The translations under genes were made by a program, and so were the position numbers. A DNA stretch of 64,000 nucleotides from Liolophura sinensis (lineage: Eukaryota > Mollusca > Polyplacophora > Chitonida > Chitonidae): positions 5,109,246 to 5,173,245 of the forward strand of contig NC_088296.1 in the NCBI RefSeq assembly GCF_032854445.1. The letters run 5' to 3'. The notes under the pieces are model-generated. The model was not told the DNA's origin. It saw nothing but the letters and a program-made list of their open reading frames with translations, and searched no databases. Positions 10,839 through 24,210 of the stretch are shown piece after piece. The first letter of the stretch is position 1. Every line of letters begins with the position of its first letter.

Positions 10839-12890
10839 ATCTGTTATAATACAGTCTATAACGAATTGCTTTCGTCTTAAAAACGGCGGTAAACAAAAGT
10901 TCGTCCATTAGCTGGTTACACTGTAGTGCAAGAGCTTGTGTCAAACGCAATAATAATCCACTTTTTGGACACTTTTTCCTGGTCGTGCTTTACACGTTAC
11001 ACAAACATAATAAACTGATTGTTAAAAATAGAATTTTAACGGCTAAGTAAAAAAACAGTTTGCGAGACGTAATTAGTTTCTGGCCGCAGGTCTTGAGCAA
11101 GATGCCTAACCAGAATAGTAATTTCCTATTTATATATGAAAGGCGGATATGTATTTTGCTTTCGTAATTTGTTAAAGGCTTGCTTTGGGCTAGTATAAAC
11201 AGGATATTATTTTTTTAACGTTTTTTATTCACTGATTTTTAAGGAAAGGGAATAAGAAAATGTAGAAACTAGATGATTTCAGTCAGTACGTTAAAAGCAG
11301 ACGTGATACAGAGGTTAAGGCCAAACACGAGTTGGAAATGCTTTGTTTATTCTTATGGTCTGAAAATTTAGTCATCCTAAAGAATGAATGTATGGATGTG
11401 GTTATAAATGCGCGGAAATCAGCGCAGAAACTCTAAATTGAAACTGTAACGAGCTATCTGTAAGGATTGGTGTCCAGATTTATCATTTATTCATAATTAG
11501 CAATCCCTGTATATATTGTTAAATTGAGTTCAAGAAAATATTGAAAAAGGGCCCATTAATTTGAGAAATATCGTATTTGAAGTCACTAGATAATGCTGCT
11601 GGTTTTATGCTTATATGCTTTTTTCCGCCAACACTCGGTAGTCTCCGCCAGGATACGTAATACAAGTTCAACTTTCTGAGCTGCCAGCGCTTCGCCATTT
11701 ACTTCAATGTTAAAAAAAGCTACGACAATGACAACAAACATATCGAATTCCTCCGTGAAATGGTTTGCTGTTGTGCATGTGGGAGGTAGACTAAGAACAC
11801 TGTAGCGTTGTTTTTTCAAATTTCCAGACGATTTGACCCTCAGAAAAGCGTGGATTTACAGCACAAGACGGAAAAACTTTGTATCCTCCGAAAAAAACAG
11901 CTCTCGTCATTTAGAAGAACACAACTGAACTCTGAAGATATGGTTAATATGGGGCACACAGTCAGCTAATCTCTGTACTCTAACGACGACGTCCAAATCG
12001 TACATGTATTTACATTGCAGACGACTATACATGCAAACCTATTCGGGAAGCCGACAATAGACACGCATCTGTCATCGCGGATACTTGTATGCATGAATTT
12101 AAAATACCTCGGTGACTAGAATGACATTTATTGTTTAGCGGACAGGGGAAAAGGATGGAAAATGAGTATCAAATTTTAACACACGAAATGTACAGTATAA
12201 AACAGGATAAGGCCATACCAGTCCCTATATTTCCAGCGTGGTTGGAAATCCCTGGACGAAGATCAAATTCAACGTCTGAAAACTCAGAACCTGAAGTCCG
12301 ACCAGAGACGTAAATGTCATAAATCTGAACTTTTAACGTCGTCCACTAAGGGTTCGCATCGATGCTGCAGTATATTTGCTCCTGCGTAAATAGAATCTAA
12401 TTACAAAATAACATCGTTTTGAAACGCATTCCCAAATAACCTGTTAAGCCGTGCTATTGGTTTTGATGGATTTAAAGGTGTCATTACGTTTCTCAGAAGC
12501 CCTCTCGGTAATACAGTGTTTAAATTATTATCTTATAATTAGGACCGGTGGTAAGATCTGGACGCAAATCTTATTAAAAAGCAATCCCACACATTTCTGA
12601 CATCCTTTGATTTTCAAGTTTTGAACATTTTTTTACATTTAAAACTTTGAAGTGTTAAATTTAAATGATTTCTCATGACCTGAAAGGTGAATATTAATTC
12701 TACATGATTTTTTTCTCTTTAAATAGTAAACTATATAGCTGAAAATTTTTTAAAATTGTCGAAAAAAACAGAATATTTTGAAACACGGTAAATTATGTAC
12801 TTAAAAACAGTAATGCTAAAACCTCTTTCTCGAAAAAAAAAAACAATTTCTAAATGATTAAATGCTTAGTATCACATCCCGTCTCCAAGA
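10839..12890. other. no gene seen
   Basis: About 2 kb of AT-rich sequence. On the minus strand a hydrophobic stretch preceded by ATG (about 11733-11670, FVVIVVAFF) could pass for a signal peptide, which the sushi gene lacks, but no donor in the required phase is evident and I do not annotate it. Confidence 0.5.
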
Positions 12891-12891
12891 T

Positions 12892-13164
12892 GTTTATTTA
12901 TTTTATTCACTAGATTGTTGTTTTACGCCGTACTGAAGAATATTTCACTTGTTTCACGGCGGCAAGCATTATGGTGGGAGGAAACGAGGTAGAGCCCGGC
13001 GGAAACCCATGACCATCCGAAGGTTGCTGACAGACCTTCCCACGTACGACCGGAGAGGAAGACAGCATGAGCTGGACTTGAACTCACAGCGACCCCATTG
13101 GTGAGCTGCTCCTGGGCCACTGCGCCGCTCTGGCGTGCTAAACCCCTCGGCCACGGAGGCCCCC
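12892..13164 (-). mobile_element. SINE family 1, full length
   Basis: Complete layout in reverse: AAAT-type tail, GTTTTACGCCGTACTGAAGA, central domain, B-box side GAGCTGGACTTGAACTCACA and a head ending CCACGGAGGCCCCC (reverse of GGGGGCCTCCGTGG). Confidence 0.9.
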
Positions 13165-13714
13165 TATAATATGTTAAATATTGTAAAATTAATGCCAACA
13201 TAGTAAATTGTTTGCAAACTGGACCAAACGTCATAATGGAGGATCTGTAACATTTGTTAAGTGAACACAAATGTTAACAGTGTCAGTTTTACATAGGATA
13301 TTCTTAGATTACAACATCTTCTCATCATTTTATGGAGCTTTCAAAGCACCTTCTCTCCTTCACTTCTGCCAATTTTGAACTTAGCATCACTAAACGGGTT
13401 TTTTCAGTTTTAAGAGAGTAGTGAAGCTTATGAGAGTGCTTTAGCCATTGCATCCGGGATACGGTCGGGTTGATGTCGTCGTCCGTGATGAATTTACTAA
13501 GCAAACCAAACAGGACAAGGGTACACACAAGGAAATGCTGCAGGGCTTGCAGGTTTTTATGACATTTCTTTATATGTGTCTAGATTCTTATTGGCGTGAT
13601 TAGCAAAGTCGTCATTATAACGGCAAGGAACAAGCCCACACTCTGACGTAATGTATGAAAACGACGTCTAATAAATTGCAATTAATATCACTGCATTTCT
13701 TTCACCTAATTCTC

Positions 13715-13905
13715 GTTAAGCCATGGTGCTAAGTGGCGTGTGTAAATAGCTACTATTCATGCATTTACATGAACAGTTAGAATAAAATCCTGACATGTAA
13801 ATTGACAAGAGGTCGCATTTCAGACGTTACGTGTGATCATATGCCAGCTATCACACTGTCGTCGCTCCTCTGGTATTACTCTCCACGCTGTGCGTCTTTA
13901 ATAAT
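13715..13905 (+). repeat. dispersed repeat family R1
   Basis: Best preserved forward copy: TACTATTCATGCATTTACAT, then AAATTGACAAGAGG, CAGCTATCACACTGTCGTCG and CACGCTGTGCGTCTTTAAT. Confidence 0.7.
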
Positions 13906-14233
13906 ATTACTGTGTGGACCATACAGAGGTTTGAACTCAGATCCACCATTCCTCAATCCAGTACTATACCAAAAGGAATTAGAGAGACACTACTATTACC
14001 GCCACATGAGGTCGCCCGATATATATTTTTATACTGCTAGGGTTCAATACGACGGTCGCCGTCCTTCTGACAACAAGGCCCGATATAACATTAACTTTTG
14101 CTCCCCATACGGCGGAAGTGAAATGTTCTGAATATGTACAATAGACATGCGGTAGTGAGTTAGCATGAATATTATTTTAATATCTTTCCATTTATATAAA
14201 CTCTATGAGGTGAGGAGAAGCAAATCTAACTTA

Positions 14234-14377
14234 GACGTACAGCATAGATAGTAAAACGAAAGCAACGACGACAGTGTGACAGACATACGGCATAGAGAGT
14301 AAAACCAGAGCAGCGACGACAGTGTGACGGACGTACGGCATAGAGAGTAAAACCAAAGCAGCGACGACAGACGACAG
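14234..14377 (-). repeat. 48-bp tandem triplication of the R1 end
   Basis: Three head-to-tail 48-bp units (14234, 14282, 14330), each containing GGCATAGAGAGTAAAACCA or a near variant and CAGCGACGACAG. The unit equals one end of repeat family R1. The short open frames it creates on the minus strand simply reflect the multiple-of-three period. Confidence 0.85.
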
Positions 14378-14889
14378 ATGTAAATGCACAAATGTTAGCA
14401 AATTATACGCCAAAATGAAGGGCTATTTGGTCAATCCCATGCAGACAATCGTTACCTGTAAGTAGATCAATGTAAGAAAGAACGACTCTACATCTGTGAC
14501 CACACAAATAATGTTCAAACTGTTAAAGACGTAGTGATAACCCAGCCTTTACAACAGCGGTCCATCGGTGTGCTAATTTGTGTTATTGCTGGCTGAATAA
14601 CATAAACAATGTTGAAGTTAACGGTAAGGCCGAAGCAAGCACATAAAGTCGTTCCAGACTGTGTGATATAATTTGTCTGACTGCTCATGGCGGAGAGCAA
14701 TACATGTCCACTCTATTTCTTTGAGGGGTATCCTGTGTGAAGTAATTGTAGGCTAAGCGTATTGTAGCTACCATGCAAACATATTTTTTCTACATCTTAG
14801 AAAGTTCTAAATCTTAGAATGTGTAGAAATATCCAAAGATACCCAGGTTCCTTCACACTAGAATAATGTTTCTTTACGTAACGTTAAGA

Positions 14890-15150
14890 CAATTTATATA
14901 TTAATATGTTACACGATGTGAATGGTGATTTCACTCATTCGCCTAAAACATTACTTATTCCTTTCCAAAACTCTGAAAACTGTTACCTCCTTCTTATTGC
15001 ACGATCCCACCCTAATTTCGTACTTTATACAGTTTCTTAGTTTTGTTAGTTTGTGTTGAACGCCGTTTTGGGAATTGCCATTGCTATTATTGACGCGGAA
15101 CGTCAATTTTGTTAGACAGCTGGTATAAGAATGTAAATAGATGCAAGCCG
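14890..15150 (+). repeat. dispersed repeat family R2, copy 1
   Basis: Contains ACACGATGTGAATGGTGATT, TTTCGTACTTTATACAGTTT, GTTAGTTTGTGTTGAACGCC and GACGCGGAACGTC in an order that recurs near 19970-20200 and 25630-26170. Non-coding; likely an old mobile element or segmental repeat. Confidence 0.6.
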
Positions 15151-15899
15151 AAAAAAACGCCCTTCAGCAGGTATTTGATCAGCCGCAGCAGAACTAACGA
15201 GATTCCAGACCGCGATAATCTAGACAAAAGCCACCCCTTTATCCGATGTATCCTGCCCAGAGGCGAATATTCCACAGTATCAGCATTGCTGTAACAGATG
15301 ATAGACAAATGTTCATCGTTAGTATCTTATCTCTCCTGTGCTGCATTTATGACAAATCAATTAACACTACCATGACGCGCCAGAACACTAAGCTCCCATT
15401 AGGCAATATATGTGTAAAGAAACATCATTATATCCACTTAAATCGCGCTAAGCCTTGGTAATCCGCAATGTTCCAGCCGTGAAGGGTATTATACAAAAGA
15501 TGATCTATGAGAAAATATGAAGGGCAGTTTTTTTCCGATTTTTTGTGTGAAGCAGGAGTCAAATAATAACATCAGTGCGCATAGTTCTACGTGTGTGTTC
15601 TTGGTGCAAAACTTTTGTTCGGAGATATGGCATTAGATAATAACTGACCCATCGTGCAGAACACCAAACCATCTATCTCTTTCAGATTTCAAACTTTTTT
15701 TACTAGATAATTCAACTGTTGATGAAAGAGCCTGTATCGGCGATTTCCAACTAAAAAAAATCTTACCTAATTTTGGCTATTGTTTGGTTAACATCCCAAG
15801 ATGATAACCTTTCAGAAAATAGCAACCTCGTTTGTGCACGCCTTACCGTTCAAAATGAGTGATTAAGTTCGTAAATTTACAGAGAAAGGGGGGGGGGGG

Positions 15900-16170
15900 G
15901 CAAAGAAGGTGATTATTCACGTAGAACGTCCATCTTGATTGACGGCTGGTATACGAATGCCTGCTTCCACGCACAGATTTGTAACTTTCTCAAACTTTAG
16001 AATCATTTTAACACTAAACACAGTACAGGTTCTTGTCTGATATTTACTTAAAAGGCAATATTTGGAATTATGCTTAGTAATTGCAGAAAATTTGATTTCA
16101 TTAGCGAACATGGATTTGATTGCTAAAATTTCCAGTAAGGCCTCTTTAACACCATACCCTTATGCCATTT
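15900..16170 (+). repeat. dispersed repeat family R2, distal part
   Basis: AACGTCCATCTTGATTGACG with GGCTGGTATACGAATG, then AAAGGCAATATTTGGAATTA and GTAAGGCCTCTTTAACACCA resemble the order seen at about 26090-26610. Similarity is patchy and boundaries are unclear. Confidence 0.4.
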
Positions 16171-18680
16171 TTGTTGGCTTTATGAGTGAAGGAAACCGGG
16201 TTGCTGGGGTACACTGGTGAACGTTCCCACGAGTGATGTAGACACACACATTATATATCCCTCGAAGATAAGTGGTTTTCAAGGAACGTTGTGCGCCGCT
16301 TAGTACATGCTAGGGAAATGAGAGCGAGAGAATCTACAAATTTGATTCCTTATGTCGAGGTTGAACCCGCTTCTCATGAAACTGAAAGCCAAGTTCACAT
16401 GTGGGAACAACGCACGTGGCATAAAACACACAAGACATAACTTTCAAAATGAAATATTGCACTTTGAAATAGTCCTTACTAATGGTTACAACTGGTACCT
16501 TCTGTGGCATGACTTGCAATTTTTCAACGCTTAGCATCTTGCATCAGTAACACGTTAACATAAATACGAAGATGTGGATAAGCCGTGTTTCCATCGACAT
16601 TTTGCGTGCAGATATGGTATGTATTCAGTACATACGGGGGCAATATATAAATTATATTATATGTTTAATTGACTGATGTTGATAAAACCGTTATTTATGT
16701 TATTCACGTAATAGGGGGGGGGGGCATGTTTATGGGTACCCGGTGTTCAACACCGCACTTCACCAGGTACATGATAGACACGCTCACTTAAAGCAGCAGT
16801 CCAACCAGTGAGAGATGGATTCGAACTTGCAACCTTACTGGTCAAGGTTTTGGCAGTATTGCCATCTGCGTTGAGTAAGTTAAGTAGGAGACACATAAAT
16901 GCAAAACCGCTCAATGCATGAAGTGTTGAAGTCGTTGAAGTCCTGAACTTGGTAATTAATATGCACACTATATCTGTACTATGGAACACCATGCCGTGTT
17001 GTATTGCGCTCTATATTTATGCAAATCCTGAGCTCAATACATGCCTTGCTTCTTTATGATAGCAGCCGTATCATTTATTTTAACATTGCTTTGTTTGTTA
17101 TTGGACACCGATGCTCATGGTATGACATAAACTACGCCTGTACGGACGAGAGACGACAAACAGAACACCTTCTCTGTATTACTTTTCGCGTCCACAGACA
17201 GAGATGTAATCAAATGTAACATGGTTACATGTTCAAATCTACATTTTACGTGTATATCAAATTACTTAAAACACACAACTGTTTATATATATGGTGCTAA
17301 GTGTTTATTTTAAACCGGACTGCTGTTGTTATTTATATCGTGACATATAATAAGCCATGCATGCAAATTACAAATGCTACATGTATCTATACAATCTACA
17401 TCTTTTAACATTACTTCCTCGTCATATTACTAGCGAAAGTAAAGTCAAATTCTCAAACTTACCTTTTGTAATAGTCCCCATTGTATAACCTGGGGTTTCG
17501 TCAGCTTCTTGTTAGGTTTCAGCTATGGGTAATCAAGCACAACTGTTTTCAAGAAATCCGTCGATTTTCTTGTTGCACACGAAATTTAGGCCAAACTGTC
17601 AGACGAATAATCCCTCGATTGTTCAACCCGTGGAGATATGGAAAGCAACGTCAGCAAGTCTGTGGTACAGTCAGTGACTTATATATGAAATAATTTAACG
17701 CACGATTTTCCAGGATTCTTGACAAAATATCGATTTTCAACGTCAAGAATTCACAATCTCAATAGATCCATTCACCAGAAAAGAATTTCCCAGTGGAATG
17801 TCTACGAAAAGAATACCTCCATCGCCGTTTTTACGAAACTGCGTTCTTAACCGACGAAATACTTCAATAGCTCTCTTTGTAAAATGCACAATTGTCTTTA
17901 CGGCATAAATCCATTCCAGTCTGTTTTACCGTCTTCACACTGGTGTCTTTACGGATTCGTTTACAGGTTTCTATGAATCCACAAAATCTTTCTCTGATTG
18001 TCTTCACGGCAGATTCTTTATGACAAGAAGCCTTCTTTAGTCGTGGTTAGATCTTCGCGAAATTGCTGTCTTCACGCCACCTCTGCACAGTGCAACCTTT
18101 CCCCAGCGTCAACTCTGCTCATATGACAGAATGAAAGATGTCTTCATAAGGCACACATTAACACATATAAATAAGACAAAAATGAGAACCAGTGTTCAGC
18201 CTAGATAAGACCCCCGGGGAGAAAATCCCCAGTGTGGTTTAACGCGCTGCTGGAGGATACACGTTTATTACAACCTCCTGTTAACTCTCGTCTGTCAAGC
18301 GCGACCCCATGGGGTGGCGGACAGCCCACGAGACTCCCATATACTGCCCAGTCATACCTGCATACCGTAAAAACTGTGTAACTGTCGAACGTCTACACGA
18401 TGTGATTATATTCTACCCACTCTTACGGTGTTCATGCATAGCTAGGGTATCACAAAACTGAATGAAGACCTAGTGTTTTCTTCTTTACCCAGTGCAGCAC
18501 TACCATGTCTGTGATTTTACCTAGATATGACTAAGTCTCTGTATATATTTATAAACACATAGTATGTTGTAAATACGTAAGAAAAACTCTCTATAATAAA
18601 ATTAAACGTCATGCATTCATTGGTTCATTCTATGATAAAATAAATACGAATGGCATCATTCAGGAAATAAGGAGATTATA
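16171..18680. other. no gene established; possible first exon on minus strand near 17462-17490
   Basis: On the minus strand ATGGGGACTATTACAAAAG is followed directly by GTAAGT (donor at about 17462). The exon would end in the same phase the sushi exon at 10056 needs, and more than 500 bp of leader-like sequence precedes it. A phase match happens one time in three, and there is no signal peptide, so this is only a candidate. Confidence 0.3.
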
Positions 18681-18684
18681 GTTT

Positions 18685-18840
18685 GATTTATTTATTTGAT
18701 TGATGTTTTACGCGGTACTAAACAATATTTCATTTATACGACGGCGGCTAGCATTATGGTGGGAGGAAATCGATCAGCGCCCAGGGGAAAACTCACGACC
18801 ATCCGCAGGCTGTTGCAAGTCCTTCACCACGTACGGAGAG
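18685..18840 (-). mobile_element. SINE family 1, 5'-truncated
   Basis: TTTATTTATTTGATTGATGT, TTTTACGCGGTACTAAACAA, ATACGACGGCGGCTAGCATT and ACCATCCGCAGGCTGTTG mark the 3' half of the SINE; the head is absent. Confidence 0.85.
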
Positions 18841-19780
18841 AGAGAGCATAACTGGATAGCATTTTATTAAAGTATATCCGTTTATTTACTGCAAGCTCAT
18901 AACTTTAAACACACGATATGAGATGGGCAAGGAGTGTGCTAATATATTACTTGCTTTACTGTGGTTTTCGGGTATTTTATCAAATTATCATTTTGGATCA
19001 CAGATTATTTCACACATTTCAGTGTTTATTTTTACGTGTAAACAGACAGATCCAATGCGTATCCAATACAGGCAGACGTTTGTATGTACTTTGTAATTTC
19101 TTAAAATTTTGGATCTGAAAAGAAAGCGGCAGTTCGTCTGCAACTGATTCCACACGGGTGCGAGGCACCCCTGATTACCATCATCCTCGATTCATATATA
19201 TAGGCTTCTAGAATTTGCTTCAATGGTTGTTTAGTATTTAACGCCCTACCTCAAAAACCAATTAGACGAGATGAGGAAACGGGATAAGTTATTAGCTAGC
19301 CTTCAGGTGGAGACACGTGAATGCTGGAAATTCTCACGTTTAAAGCTAGGACTGAGCTGACACTTGTCATCTCTACCTGGCGCCCAATGCTGTGGCCTAC
19401 ATGATACTAGATACTTTACGGTATGCTAATCCACAGCGGGAGGAAGTGTTCAGTGCCGCTGGCAATACCACAGCACATGTCCGTGAATAGCTCGCCTTAA
19501 ATAGCATACTAATGGTGTGTAATTATGCAACACAAAATATCACGCATATTCTCAAATTATCTCTGTATTGTGCACAGGGAGACAGAATCTTATATATGTC
19601 CCATCTCTGCTTTCTCCGTTAAGTGGATAACGATACGCTGAAACTGTACAAGTGAGCCCACGTGGGCGTCTGTCCGCTCATAAACTAACACCTGTGTATG
19701 TGCATTCATTGTACATAAAATCTGGGCTTAGTGTCTGAAGTGGCGTGTTTACTACACGCTTGTGTTAAAACTGAAATAAA
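18841..19780. other. no gene seen
   Basis: No recognisable exon, repeat or structural signal apart from short chance open frames. Confidence 0.5.
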
Positions 19781-19915
19781 TAAATAAATGAGTGAATATG
19801 GCTCAACGCTACGTTGGGGTTCAAATAAAAAAATAAATAAGTGAAGGAGTGAATGGATGAATGAATAAGGTGAATGAATGAATATGGGTAAACGCCACTT
19901 CGGCAATAATAAGGT
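19781..19915 (-). mobile_element. two LINE 3'-end fragments
   Basis: Two consecutive pieces with GAATG-type tails followed by GGCTCAACGCTACG and GGGTAAACGCCACTTCGGCA, the 3' terminal motif of the LINE at 37014-46703. One appears inserted next to the tail of the other. Confidence 0.55.
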
Positions 19916-19969
19916 AAAATGTTCAACACAGAATTTCACTCTTGCGAGTTAGCATGAACAATCATAAAG

Positions 19970-20210
19970 CAATAATTATAATACAATTAAAGACGTACAT
20001 TATAATTATTGTAACTTATTCCTTGCGTTTTTCCGACATCACTGAAAGCTGTAATCGTTTCTCTTTGTAGGAATCCGTTTTAATTTCGTACTTTATATTT
20101 CTCAGTTCTTTGGTGGTTCGGTTGAACTTTGTTTGAGAATTCGCCTTGGGATTATTGTCTTGTCACAGTGATTGACGGCGTGTGGATACGTTTTTACGTC
20201 TATTTTCATA
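19970..20210 (+). repeat. dispersed repeat family R2, copy 2
   Basis: Shares TTAATTTCGTACTTTATATT, AGTTCTTTGGTGGTT, TTGGGATTATTG and GATTGACGGC with the copies near 15 and 26 kb. Confidence 0.6.
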
Positions 20211-21430
20211 ACTGAGCGCTCCATATATTCATATGAGACAGAATGCCAACATTTCAATATACGACATACTGCTGCTGACTGACATCTTCAGACATGTCGC
20301 AATTAATTGCTTCAGAAATGTAAATGAATGTGGACTGCTAGGGTTAAGAAATATAAGGAAATGCCGACAGCTTGCGGAAATATACACGCGACCTATTTGA
20401 ATTTTTTCTCCAGGCAATTTCCTTTAGTTTTGCATAATTTTTTTTAAATCTAAAAGAGCTTACGTCTTAGTTTCTGAGAAACGATTTTAGAAGATTTGAT
20501 TCATGATATATGACAGAATAACCACAATTATTTACATGTCTTGCACCAGCCACTTCAACCGTTGAATATTCCACGTAAAGCGTATTACGTATGTTAAGGC
20601 AGGTATAACGTAACCAGTGACAATGTTGGACTCAGCCTGAAAGGCAATATTAAAAGAAACAAAACAAAATTAACCAAGTTTCAAACAAAAAGCTAAGCTA
20701 TTTGTTTATGTTGATTATTTACCTTCTCCATATGTAACAGAAAGGTAGTAGTTTTAAGTATCTATAATCGTAAATGCATTTATAAATTTGTTTGCCGTAA
20801 AAATATATTTTCAGTATTGTTATTTTTTTAAAAACGGATCTTTTATGTTTTACTGGTTGTCATAGCTATACGAAGAGAAAAACGGGAGGACTTCAGGACA
20901 GCCTTGATACCCAGCAGGTAATTGACAAGGGTCAGCCAGAAGTGGATTCGAACATGTGAGTCGTCAATCATTGATTTAAAACGCCTTCATTTGCTACACC
21001 AGACAGATGTTCTTATAAATTTCATATGTACATAGGAATATCCATACCGGTATAATATCTTAATCCATTACAGCCAGACGTTTGAATTTCAGTCACCGGA
21101 AGACTGAAAAAAATAAATATTCATTTCATATGCAAGTCTGTCTTATGAATAGTCTAAACATTCAAACTGTCTAGAAGAAAAGGTATGTTAATTCGTAGGC
21201 AGGTGTTGGCGACTGATGTTCTGAAAAACAGGAAAACAGATGGCTACAAATTATCTACATATAATATAGCAGATACAGACGAATGCATAAACAAAGTATA
21301 CCCTGCATAAAAGCGGTGGTCACTCAGTCGTTGTAGTCCTAAGGCGGGCTATATATATGATTTTCCTGAGAAACAAACTCCATTTCGGAGGTTTCATTGA
21401 CGTAACGTGAATAACATATATAAGCTAGTA
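20211..21430. other. no gene seen
   Basis: AT-rich sequence, partly resembling the distal section of repeat R2 (AAAGGCAATATTAAAAGAAA near 20640). Nothing else supportable. Confidence 0.45.
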
Positions 21431-21434
21431 TAAT

Positions 21435-21640
21435 TAAAGACGTGCAGCATAGAGAGTAAAATCAGAGCAGCCACGAGAGTGTTATAGCGTGCAAATGTTC
21501 ACACGCAACCTTTGAAATACGGCCTTGTCAGTTTACCACAGTCAGAGTTTTATTCTTTTACTCTTTTTATGCAATTTGTAAATGCAATTCACAGCCCCCC
21601 TACCCCAACCACGGCGTAAGCAGAATTAGGTAAAAAAAAA
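21435..21640 (-). repeat. dispersed repeat family R1
   Basis: AAAGACGTGCAGCATAGAGA, GAGTGTTATAGCGTGCAAAT, TTGTCAGTTTACCACAGTCA: the same order as the 7835-8065 copy. Confidence 0.7.
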
Positions 21641-21857
21641 TGCAGTGGTGTAAATTGCAGTTTATAAGATATCACTGATGTAGAAATAGTCAAAATGGCG
21701 TGTTGTCGTCACATTTAACACACAATGACATTAATGTATATATGGTAATAAAGAAATACAAATACCGCACATTATCTGCTTAAAATAGTTTTCATAATTT
21801 GTGTGGCGTATGTATAAGTGTAAGATTTAATTTGTTGTCCTATTTATTCAGTTAATT

Positions 21858-21940
21858 TATCTATTTATTTGATTGGCGTTTTCACTCGAGAATATTTTAC
21901 TTGTACTATTGCGTCCATCGTTATGGTGGGGGGATTTTCC
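21858..21940 (-). mobile_element. SINE family 1 fragment
   Basis: Tail side only: TTATCTATTTATTTGATTGG, CTCGAGAATATTTTACTTGT, CATCGTTATGGTGGG. Confidence 0.6.
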
Positions 21941-22310
21941 GCCATGTGGTTATTTAGTTTAAAGCTTGTTGAAATTGTCATATTTACAAGTCAGTTTTCT
22001 GAAACTGCTCTAGATCGATTCTTCCAGTAAAATCAGCGCGTATATGTATACAGATCAGCATTTTACAAGCCCTTGTTGCCGCGTCGCAAAATATACCATC
22101 ATATATATATTCGATTCCCTAGAAAATATCGTTCATTTAATTAAGCTCAAAGTACTCTGTTATCCTATAAAAACAAAAGCATGACTGCATTTGATGAAGA
22201 AAACTGGAGAAAAAGATGGAAATTGTGTCGGGATAGCCATGCTTCACGAAGCTACTTAATTTGGTAAAAACGCGCTGACAACATTTACTTATATTTATTT
22301 TTTTGCCTAA

Positions 22311-22316
<6 letters not shown>

Positions 22317-22404
<88 letters not shown>
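22317..22404. repeat. (AT)n microsatellite
   Basis: An almost uninterrupted run of AT dinucleotides of about 88 bp, broken once near 22345. Likely hypervariable in length. Confidence 0.95.
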
Positions 22405-22406
<2 letters not shown>

Positions 22407-22850
22407 TAATGAAATTAGATATACATACCTCTATATTAGTAAGTTAGGTTGTTTCGGTAAACGTTGATTAGGCCTATAGCGGTCGTAAGTTGTTCCACAT
22501 CGCTGCACCTTTTCATCAATTTCGGAGAAATGAAGTAAGAGATATGTAGGTTCTTGTTAACATTCAACTGTCTTGTCAATGATTTATACAACTCTTTTTT
22601 TGCGATATTCAAACGGGTGTCCGCCAGGTTTACGTGGTCCACTGGTTCCCAGTCCAGCGCGTTACGGACCTACATATGCATTCTGAATGGAGATTAGTCA
22701 CGTGCGGTGATAATCTCTGATATAAATATAAGCCATCTTGTTATCGAATTGCCATGGCAACAATGAATTAAAGAATATTCGAATTTGCCAATCGTATACA
22801 CTGTTTGTACTGACTTTTGGCTGAGGGCCGGTACAAAACTTTAATCTTAT

Positions 22851-22974
22851 TAATTTATTTCATTTGTCTGATTGGAGGTTTACGCCCTTCTCAAGGAAAT
22901 TTCATTTATACGACGTCGGTCAGCACTATGGTGGGAGGAAACCGGGCAGAGCCCCGGGGAAACCCACGACCATC
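22851..22974 (-). mobile_element. SINE family 1 fragment
   Basis: GTCTGATTGGAGGTTTACGC, ATACGACGTCGGTCAGCACT and GGAAACCGGGCAGAGCCCCG, stopping at ACGACCATC; the 5' half is missing. Confidence 0.8.
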
Positions 22975-22979
22975 ATATG

Positions 22980-24210
22980 GATGAATATTTAAATGTGACT
23001 GAAATTTTACTACCCTAGCCTATAATCAGTAGTTAGATTTTTTATCGAGTTATTATAGTTAAGAGTTTAATTTGGATTAAAATTTTGGGTTACAATTTTC
23101 GGATAATTACTATACTATGTTATTCTTCTATTCTGACCGAAATGTACACACACAAGCTTCGTTTTAAATAGTATGTAATTCGACAGATCCTGTCACACTG
23201 TGGCTCTAAGCAGTTTACGGTCCGCAAGAAGAGATATTTGAATTATTTGTTTGATTGGTGATTTTACGCGGTACTCAAGAAACCGAAAATATCTATGTTA
23301 GACATGGCGTCCATTCACACAGAGAACGCTGTCAGAATCGTCATTATCGCGGGCGACTACTTAACGGACAACGTACGTGTACAGTCATACTGCCAGTGTC
23401 GTCCATGTAAGTCGCATTGATCAAATTATTCGCTAAAAGTCAATTGTGAACAAATGTGTACCGACGGCCTGTGACCCGACCCTATTCATATTCATGCGGC
23501 CTTTGTCCGTGGGGTTAGCCAGCTGCCGCGAGACCGGTACTGATCACTCATCCGCGTGACGAACCTCCGCGAGCATTCAGTTTTTAGTGCAGTGGTTAAT
23601 AGAACAAAACGTTGTGCAGGCTTAGACTTTAGAATTCTGTAATCCTTTTGAATGCTTGAATGAGTGATTACGGCCAAACTAATTTTTAATTAAAATTCAT
23701 ACAAAATAGTACAAGCAGCTCATTTCGGAACATAAATGTCTAAACGCTGTGCAGCTTTACGAACAGTGCACAGTTCCATTGCAACTACGCTGAACATATA
23801 ATGAAGAATTTAAATATTTTATATGTGACGAATTCCTACACTGTTCTCATCAATGCCTTGGTGTTTAGTACCAAAGTCAGATTTGATTTGCAAAACCATT
23901 TTAGAACTTAAGAGATTAAATAGGGAATCTGTGCGTCGAAAGAGATATTCGTATACTGAGTCAATGAGGACGTTCCAGGTCAAGAATCGTTATGCTAATT
24001 TAAAAAAAAAGACGTATATAACAAACCACGAAACAACTAAGAAAGTATATAAATTACGATATCGGACGGAATCATGCAAAGAGAAGCTGCCAACAGTTTC
24101 AATGATGTTGGAAAGACGTAAGGTATGTTCTGGCGAAGGAGTGAAATCAGTATTTCAGTCGTGTACTATGCTAAAATATCTGTTGTCGATGACAAAATAT
24201 GTATCTGACA
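22980..24210. other. no gene seen; short SINE scrap at 23239-23283
   Basis: TTGAATTATTTGTTTGATTG followed by TTTTACGCGGTACTCAAGAA (23239-23283) is the extreme 3' end of SINE family 1. Otherwise no feature is recognised. Confidence 0.5.

Noticed and set aside
11586-11819. signal-peptide exon of the sushi gene
   Set aside because: The hydrophobic stretch is suggestive, but no donor in the needed phase is visible and the frame runs to a stop.
12923-13270. 115-codon and other frames over SINE copies (also near 10700, 25740, 27120)
   Set aside because: They are GC-rich SINE sequence read through by chance; the same frames recur at every copy.
13802-14131. 109-codon plus-strand ORF
   Set aside because: It lies across repeat family R1 and shows no domain or splice context.
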